Shown piece after piece: positions 59,883 to 64,000 of a stretch of 64,000 bases of DNA. The translations under genes and the position numbers were made by a program. Position 1 is the stretch's first letter. Every line of letters starts with the position of its first letter. The DNA is taken from positions 372,001 to 436,000 of the forward strand of contig JADJWP010000002.1 of the NCBI GenBank assembly GCA_016716305.1, written 5' to 3'. Below the pieces are notes generated by a model, which was not told the origin of the DNA, did no database searches, and saw nothing but the letters and a program-made list of their open reading frames with translations. This stretch comes from Chloracidobacterium sp. GTDB lineage: Bacteria; Acidobacteriota; Blastocatellia; Pyrinomonadales; Pyrinomonadaceae.

Positions 59883-61604
59883 GTGAAGTTACGTATTAAT
59901 ATTTCATTCCTTGCAATAGTGTCGCTCGTTTTCGCTGCCGGGGCCTTTGCGCAGACGCAAAGCGCATCCAGGCCGTCGCAGAACACACCGGCAGTAACAA
60001 CATCCACAAAAAAAGCTGTCACAGTCGAGAACATCGAACAGGATGTCGCCGAAGCTCTTTCGCTCATCGAATCTAAGCACGTCGTTGGAAAAAAGATAAA
60101 TTACAACGACGTTTTTAAGAGTTCGATCGACGGTATGCTCCATTCGCTCGATCCGCATTCGAATTATTTCGATGCCAAGGAATTCGAACAATTCCGGACC
60201 GATCAAAGCTCTCGCTATTTTGGGATCGGCGCGACCATCGGCGATCTTAGCGACGCCCAGGGCAACGTCGTTGCAACATACATCCGCGCGACCTTCGAGA
60301 ATGCGCCCGCAAATCGTGCAGGATTGCGATTCGGCGACAAGATCGTCGAGGTCAACGGAACGTCGATGATCGGAAAGCCATTTTCAGAGGTTCGCAACTT
60401 TCTGCGAGGGCCTCGCGGCACCGCGGCTAAGATCGTTGTCGAACGACATGGCAGCGGCAAGCGTGAAACTGTCGAGATCGTTCGCGATGCCGTTCCGCAG
60501 CCATCAATAGCCGAAGCGTATATGATCCGTCCGGGCGTCGGCTATATCGCGATGACCGGCGGTTTTAATCAGACGACCTACGGCGAGTTTGCCGAAGCAA
60601 TGCGTACGCTAAAGGCAAAGGGGATGAAGCAGCTTGTTCTCGATCTCAAGAATAATGGCGGCGGCCTTGTTGGTCAGGCCTATCGCGTAGCGAACACGTT
60701 CCTTTCTACAGGCCAGACAGTTTTCACACAAAAAGGCAGGCTTGAAGGCACGACCGAACCATATCGTGCCGAGAACCCCAACCCTGAGTCGATGCCGATC
60801 GTTGTCCTTGTCAATCGAAATTCAGCATCGGCATCCGAGATCCTTGCGGGAGCGCTGCAGGACCACGACCGTGCGCTGATCGTCGGCGAAACGACCTTCG
60901 GCAAGGGATTGGTGCAGAATCCGTTCATACTCGATTACGGTTCGATGCTTTTGCTAACCATCGCGAAATACGAAACGCCTTCTGGCAGGCTCATTCAGCG
61001 CGATTACTCTGACGGCAATTTGTACAGCTATTACACCAAGGGCGGGATCGGACGTGATGATGAGACCGGGCCAAAGCAGAATGGTCAGGAGAGCAAGACA
61101 GACTCGGGACGCGTGGTTTACAGCGGCGGTGGAATAACACCTGATGTTGAGGTCAAGGCCGATACCATTCCGGTCGAACAAGCCCGATTTCAGCAGCGTC
61201 TGACCAACCCGATCTTTGCGTTCGCGCTTGACCTTGCATTTGGCAAAGTAAAGGGCCTCGAATCATTCAAGATCGATCGTCCGATCACGTTCTCTTACGA
61301 CCTCGCTCCGGCCGACCTTGTGATTTCCGACACGGTTTTCGAGAGTTTCAAAAACTTCGCTGTCGAAAAATATAAATACACGCCTGCTCAGATCGAGAAG
61401 GAACGCAAGTTCGTCGAGCGGGTGCTTCGTTCCGAACTCGTCACCGCCGCCTACGGCAGTACCACATCGTTTCAGGTCTTCAATGAGTATGACAACCAGC
61501 TGATGCGTGCGATCGAACTGCTGCCTCAGGCTCGCCAGCTTGCGATCGATGGTGCGAAGGCACGTTCAAATGCGACAAGCAAGAATACCGGCGCGAACAA
61601 ATGA
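59883..61604 (+). CDS. Secreted S41 (C-terminal processing) peptidase
   Basis: 573 residues from the GTG at 59883, preceded by AAGGGAG at nine bases. Signal peptide about 1-23 (ending AGAFAQ). A helical region is followed by a PDZ domain (about 115-200; AGLRFGDKIVEVNG) and the S41 protease domain (about 205-400): VLDLKNNGGG, then NRNSASASEILAGAL with the nucleophile Ser in SASEI, and GETTFGKGLVQ with the catalytic Lys. A C-terminal helical part of about 130 residues follows. It should trim periplasmic proteins. A strong bidirectional terminator follows the stop. Confidence 0.93.
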   Translation: MKLRINISFLAIVSLVFAAGAFAQTQSASRPSQNTPAVTTSTKKAVTVENIEQDVAEALSLIESKHVVGKKINYNDVFKSSIDGMLHSLDPHSNYFDAKEFEQFRTDQSSRYFGIGATIGDLSDAQGNVVATYIRATFENAPANRAGLRFGDKIVEVNGTSMIGKPFSEVRNFLRGPRGTAAKIVVERHGSGKRETVEIVRDAVPQPSIAEAYMIRPGVGYIAMTGGFNQTTYGEFAEAMRTLKAKGMKQLVLDLKNNGGGLVGQAYRVANTFLSTGQTVFTQKGRLEGTTEPYRAENPNPESMPIVVLVNRNSASASEILAGALQDHDRALIVGETTFGKGLVQNPFILDYGSMLLLTIAKYETPSGRLIQRDYSDGNLYSYYTKGGIGRDDETGPKQNGQESKTDSGRVVYSGGGITPDVEVKADTIPVEQARFQQRLTNPIFAFALDLAFGKVKGLESFKIDRPITFSYDLAPADLVISDTVFESFKNFAVEKYKYTPAQIEKERKFVERVLRSELVTAAYGSTTSFQVFNEYDNQLMRAIELLPQARQLAIDGAKARSNATSKNTGANK

Positions 61605-61622
61605 CACGGCACGATTCTCGTT

Positions 61623-61659
61623 AAAAAAAACGGTGTCTCGAACGAGACACCGTTTTTTT
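61623..61659. terminator. Bidirectional rho-independent terminator
   Basis: CGGTGTCTCG and CGAGACACCG pair perfectly over a two-base loop; eight A precede and seven T follow, so it works on both strands. It serves the S41 peptidase gene on the plus strand and the small membrane-protein gene on the minus strand. Confidence 0.92.
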
Positions 61660-61681
61660 CATTGCGAAGACTCTGAAGTTC

Positions 61682-61849
61682 TCAGCCGAAAAGCCAACCG
61701 ATCAGATAATAACCGCCAATTACCGCACCGGCCAGGATCGCGACCAACAGAACGATCCCGATGCCGACGAACAGTTTGAACTTGCGGTATCTGTTCTCAT
61801 CAGGCGGCGAAAGCTGGTTCTGCGGAAAATATGGCGGAGGTCTGTTCAT
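61682..61849 (-). CDS. 55-residue single-span membrane protein
   Basis: A short gene from the ATG at 61849 to TGA at 61682-61684. The N-terminal half is Pro/Asn rich (MNRPPPYFPQNQLSPP) and the C-terminal half is one membrane segment (about 28-53, FVGIGIVLLVAILAGAVIGG). No family recognised. The perfect terminator 23 bases beyond its stop, shared with the convergent S41 gene, supports transcription. No Shine-Dalgarno is visible, so the start is less sure. Codon use looks like that of neighbouring genes. Confidence 0.6.
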   Translation of the reverse strand: MNRPPPYFPQNQLSPPDENRYRKFKLFVGIGIVLLVAILAGAVIGGYYLIGWLFG

Positions 61850-61895
61850 AATTGTTGGATTAAGTCTGACACATCAGCGACCCGATTCCAAATAG

Positions 61896-63323
61896 CTATC
61901 GCGGAAGCGGCCTTTCAAGATTCGCCAGGCCATAGGCCATCACCGCCATTACCGAACCGACGCGGGCGAGTTCGTCCGGTTTCACCTTGTCAAAAGTGTC
62001 GGCCGAATTATGGTGGTAGTTAAAATAAGTTCGAGTGTCGAACCAGGGAGCGAACGAAGGAACACCAAGCCGTGTGAGAGGTCCGATATCTGCACCGACG
62101 CCTGTTTCCATCCGGGACAATCCTGAACCGTGATGTCGCAATATCGCGGAAAGCGGTGCGAAGAACGGCATTGCCTCGGGCTTTCCGGCAAAAAGGAACC
62201 CAAGCGGATGCGAGGCTCCGAGGTCGCTCTCAAGTGCGGCAAAATGATTCTGAATATTCGCCGATTCCGCAGCCGCATACTGCGTCCCGCCTACCAACCC
62301 GTTTTCCTCATTCATATAAGCAATGAACCGGATCGTCCGTTTTGGCCTTAATTTGAGTTGGCCCAGAAGGTAAGGCACCTGCATTGAGACGGCGATGCCG
62401 GTTGCGTCATCGAGCGCTCCGGTTCCGAGGTCCCACGAATCGAGATGGCCGGAAACGATAACGATCTCATCAGGCCGGTCAGATCCCTTTAGGTCCGCGA
62501 TAACGTTATAGCTCGTCGCATCCGGAAACGTCCTTGGGGTCAGCACAAGACGAATGTTGGTCGGGCCCATGCGGACCAGATGATCGATAAGGTCGGCATC
62601 CTCGCTCGAAACGGCAGCAGCAGGTATTTTTGGGACGTTCGTGTCATAACGCATCGCCCCTGTATGAGCAAGCCGATTCTGCGAACCGCCGGCCGAACGG
62701 ACAAGGGCCGCAACGGCCCCGAGACGAGCAGCGGCAATGGCGCCGCCAGATCGAAACTGGACCGCTTGACCATACGCCTGGGAACCAAATCCGGCTGCAG
62801 CCATCTGCCGATCAAATTTCCCGTTGAAAAGCACGATCTTGCCGGCAACGGCGCTGCGGCCAAGAGCATTAAGCTCTTCGTAACTGCTTACGACCACAAT
62901 TTCTGCGGTCAAACCGGATTCGGGCGTTGCAATACTTCCGCCGAGAGCGGTCAATACGACCTTTTGAGTCGATCCGGGTGCCATCCCTACGAATTTTACA
63001 AGTTCGCCCGTTTCTTTGCCGCGTTCCCAATGCGGCACTTTTAGCTCCTGCAAACGCACTTCGAGCCCGAGCTTACGCATCTCTTCGGCGACGTACTCGA
63101 CCGCTCGCTGAGCTTGAGCCGATCCTGAAAGCCGCGGCCCGATATTGTTCGTTAAATAGGCCGTCTGACGATACGCATAGTCGCTGGCGATCGCGGCATC
63201 ACGAACCGCCTTGAGTTCAGCCAGCGTTTTTTCGGAATAAAGAACGGGCGTAGGTGAGGCGGCCTGTCCGAAGAGCGCAGCCGAAAAACAGAGAATGGCT
63301 AATGCTGTCAACGATATTCGCAT
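61896..63323 (-). CDS. Secreted M28 metallopeptidase
   Basis: 475 residues from the ATG at 63323 (alternatives at 63332, 63353 and 63371 would add 3, 10 or 16 residues). A signal peptide (RISLTALAILCFSAALFG) is followed by a protease-associated-type domain (about 110-250) and the M28 domain. The zinc ligands are visible: SGHLDSWDLGTGALDDATG with His and Asp, and YMNEENGLVGGTQYA with the catalytic Glu pair; later His is in the FNYHHNSADTFD segment. The layout resembles carboxypeptidase Q and related aminopeptidases. It is divergent from an S9 peptidase gene, so both may be part of a peptide-breakdown set. Confidence 0.9.
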   Translation of the reverse strand: MRISLTALAILCFSAALFGQAASPTPVLYSEKTLAELKAVRDAAIASDYAYRQTAYLTNNIGPRLSGSAQAQRAVEYVAEEMRKLGLEVRLQELKVPHWERGKETGELVKFVGMAPGSTQKVVLTALGGSIATPESGLTAEIVVVSSYEELNALGRSAVAGKIVLFNGKFDRQMAAAGFGSQAYGQAVQFRSGGAIAAARLGAVAALVRSAGGSQNRLAHTGAMRYDTNVPKIPAAAVSSEDADLIDHLVRMGPTNIRLVLTPRTFPDATSYNVIADLKGSDRPDEIVIVSGHLDSWDLGTGALDDATGIAVSMQVPYLLGQLKLRPKRTIRFIAYMNEENGLVGGTQYAAAESANIQNHFAALESDLGASHPLGFLFAGKPEAMPFFAPLSAILRHHGSGLSRMETGVGADIGPLTRLGVPSFAPWFDTRTYFNYHHNSADTFDKVKPDELARVGSVMAVMAYGLANLERPLPR

Positions 63324-63416
63324 GGCCAACATCTTAGCTGATGCGTTAATCATTGCCAAAGTTATATGCAATAATAGGGGTGTTCAACCAATAAAATAAG
63401 ATCTTCGGTGAATCAA

Positions 63417-64000
63417 ATGAAACGTTCAATTCTGTCGGCTTTCCTCCTGTTCACGTTTGCCGCTGTCGGCGTAGCCCAAAGCACCTTCACATTCGACGAC
63501 CTTGTTGCGGTCAAACGCGTTGGCGATCCACAGGTGTCGCCCGCCGGCGATCTGGTCGCATTTACGATCGGCACTGTCGATAAGGCCGCCAACCGTACAC
63601 TCACACATATTTACACCGTGCGTCTTGACGGTTCAGGATTGAAACAGATCACCTCTGGCGACCGTTCGGCGTCGACCCCACGATGGTCGCCGGACGGAAG
63701 GCAGTTGGCCTTTGTGACCGGCGGACAGATCTGGCGAATGGACGCCGACGGCGACGACAAGGAGCAGATAACCAGGATCTCTACCGGAGCCGCTAATCCC
63801 GTTTGGTCGCCCGACGGCAAGTGGATCGCATTCAGTTCTGAGGTCTATCCGGAATGTACGACCGATGAATGCAACAAGGCCGAAGACGCCCGAGTCGCCG
63901 CAAGTAAGGTACAGGCAAAGGTAGCCGAGCGGCTGTTGTTCAAGCATTGGAACGAATGGCGTGATCGTAAGCGGACACACGTCTTTGTCGTCGCAAGCAA
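63417..64000 (+). CDS. S9-family peptidase (DPP/acylaminoacyl type), 3' end cut by window edge
   Basis: About 194 residues are visible from the ATG at 63417, which has GGTGA five bases upstream; the frame runs off the end. A signal peptide (about 1-20, ending AVGVAQ) is followed by the first blades of the N-terminal beta-propeller, seen as PQVSPAGDLVAFTI, PRWSPDGRQLAFVTGG and PVWSPDGKWIAFSSE repeats. The catalytic alpha/beta-hydrolase domain lies outside the window. The usual members cleave dipeptides or acylated amino acids from short peptides. It is divergent from the M28 peptidase. Confidence 0.9.
   Translation, partial: MKRSILSAFLLFTFAAVGVAQSTFTFDDLVAVKRVGDPQVSPAGDLVAFTIGTVDKAANRTLTHIYTVRLDGSGLKQITSGDRSASTPRWSPDGRQLAFVTGGQIWRMDADGDDKEQITRISTGAANPVWSPDGKWIAFSSEVYPECTTDECNKAEDARVAASKVQAKVAERLLFKHWNEWRDRKRTHVFVVAS

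Noticed and set aside
1..64000. CRISPR arrays, tRNA or rRNA genes, insertion sequences, prophage
   Set aside because: No regular direct repeats, no transposase or integrase, no phage structural genes and no cloverleaf-like sequence were seen by eye. A tRNAscan or Infernal run would be needed to exclude small RNAs fully.

Overview
The window reads as a chromosomal segment of a Gram-negative bacterium, most likely an Acidobacteriota member of the Blastocatellia type. This is an inference from gene content: lipopolysaccharide-transport genes beside rpoN, a paired DUF1800/DUF1501 locus, TIGR02999-type ECF sigma factor, giant Ser/Thr kinases with TolB-like and TPR modules, and FG-GAP repeat proteins. 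No phylogenetic test was possible. Coding density is high and I saw no rRNA, tRNA, CRISPR array, insertion sequence or prophage. Two genes are cut by the window edges: an arginase at the left and an S9 peptidase at the right. Region 1 (1-12.7 kb, all minus strand) is one long gene train. Read 5' to 3' it is SDR oxidoreductase, uppP, recJ, a very large LptC/LptA-like protein, lptB, rpoN, hpf, hprK, rapZ, a mannose-family EIIA, HPr (ptsH) and arginase. It joins envelope biogenesis to a regulatory phosphotransferase branch and sigma-54; a perfect TATAAT in the lptB-rpoN gap may let the regulatory half be transcribed separately. RapZ here has a broken Walker A motif. Region 2 (12.9-16.6 kb, minus) holds small envelope or stress genes (a 29-residue membrane peptide, an Asn/Ser-rich lipoprotein, a YflT-like glycine-zipper protein), then an ACT-domain protein, a PLDc_N membrane protein and RNase J. 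Region 3 (16.8-24.2 kb) has a secreted di-haem cytochrome c peroxidase fused to an FnIII-like domain and six DxDGDxxxD repeats, then rsmA on the minus strand, then the DUF1800/DUF1501 pair. Region 4 (24.2-30.1 kb, minus) has ribD, ftsY, a GYF_2/zinc-finger membrane protein and an HD-GYP receptor. Region 5 (30.3-38.6 kb, plus) is a tandem pair of kinases of about 1447 and 1291 residues, each with two TolB-like+TPR modules; only the first has a membrane segment between its modules. Region 6 (38.6-45.7 kb) has a secreted lipase-like hydrolase, a lipoprotein, an O-methyltransferase, an SDR lacking the catalytic Tyr, a DUF4412-like secreted protein, and an ECF sigma factor. Region 7 (45.7-50.8 kb, minus) is a phosphosignalling operon: zinc-ribbon/FHA protein, zinc-ribbon/kinase/FHA protein, RDD membrane protein and FHA/GAF/PP2C phosphatase. 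It could form a closed kinase-reader-phosphatase set. Region 8 (51.1-56.7 kb, plus) is a MacAB-like export system with two different permease genes and an unrecognised multi-pass membrane protein between ATPase and permeases. Region 9 (56.7-64 kb) has a Yip1-family membrane protein, a pair of peptide-transporter ATPases without permeases, a secreted S41 protease, a 55-residue membrane protein, a secreted M28 peptidase and the start of an S9 peptidase. Together these suggest peptide scavenging. Several start codons were moved from the longest open frame on the basis of Shine-Dalgarno sites, neighbour overlap and family N-termini; each case is stated in its entry.
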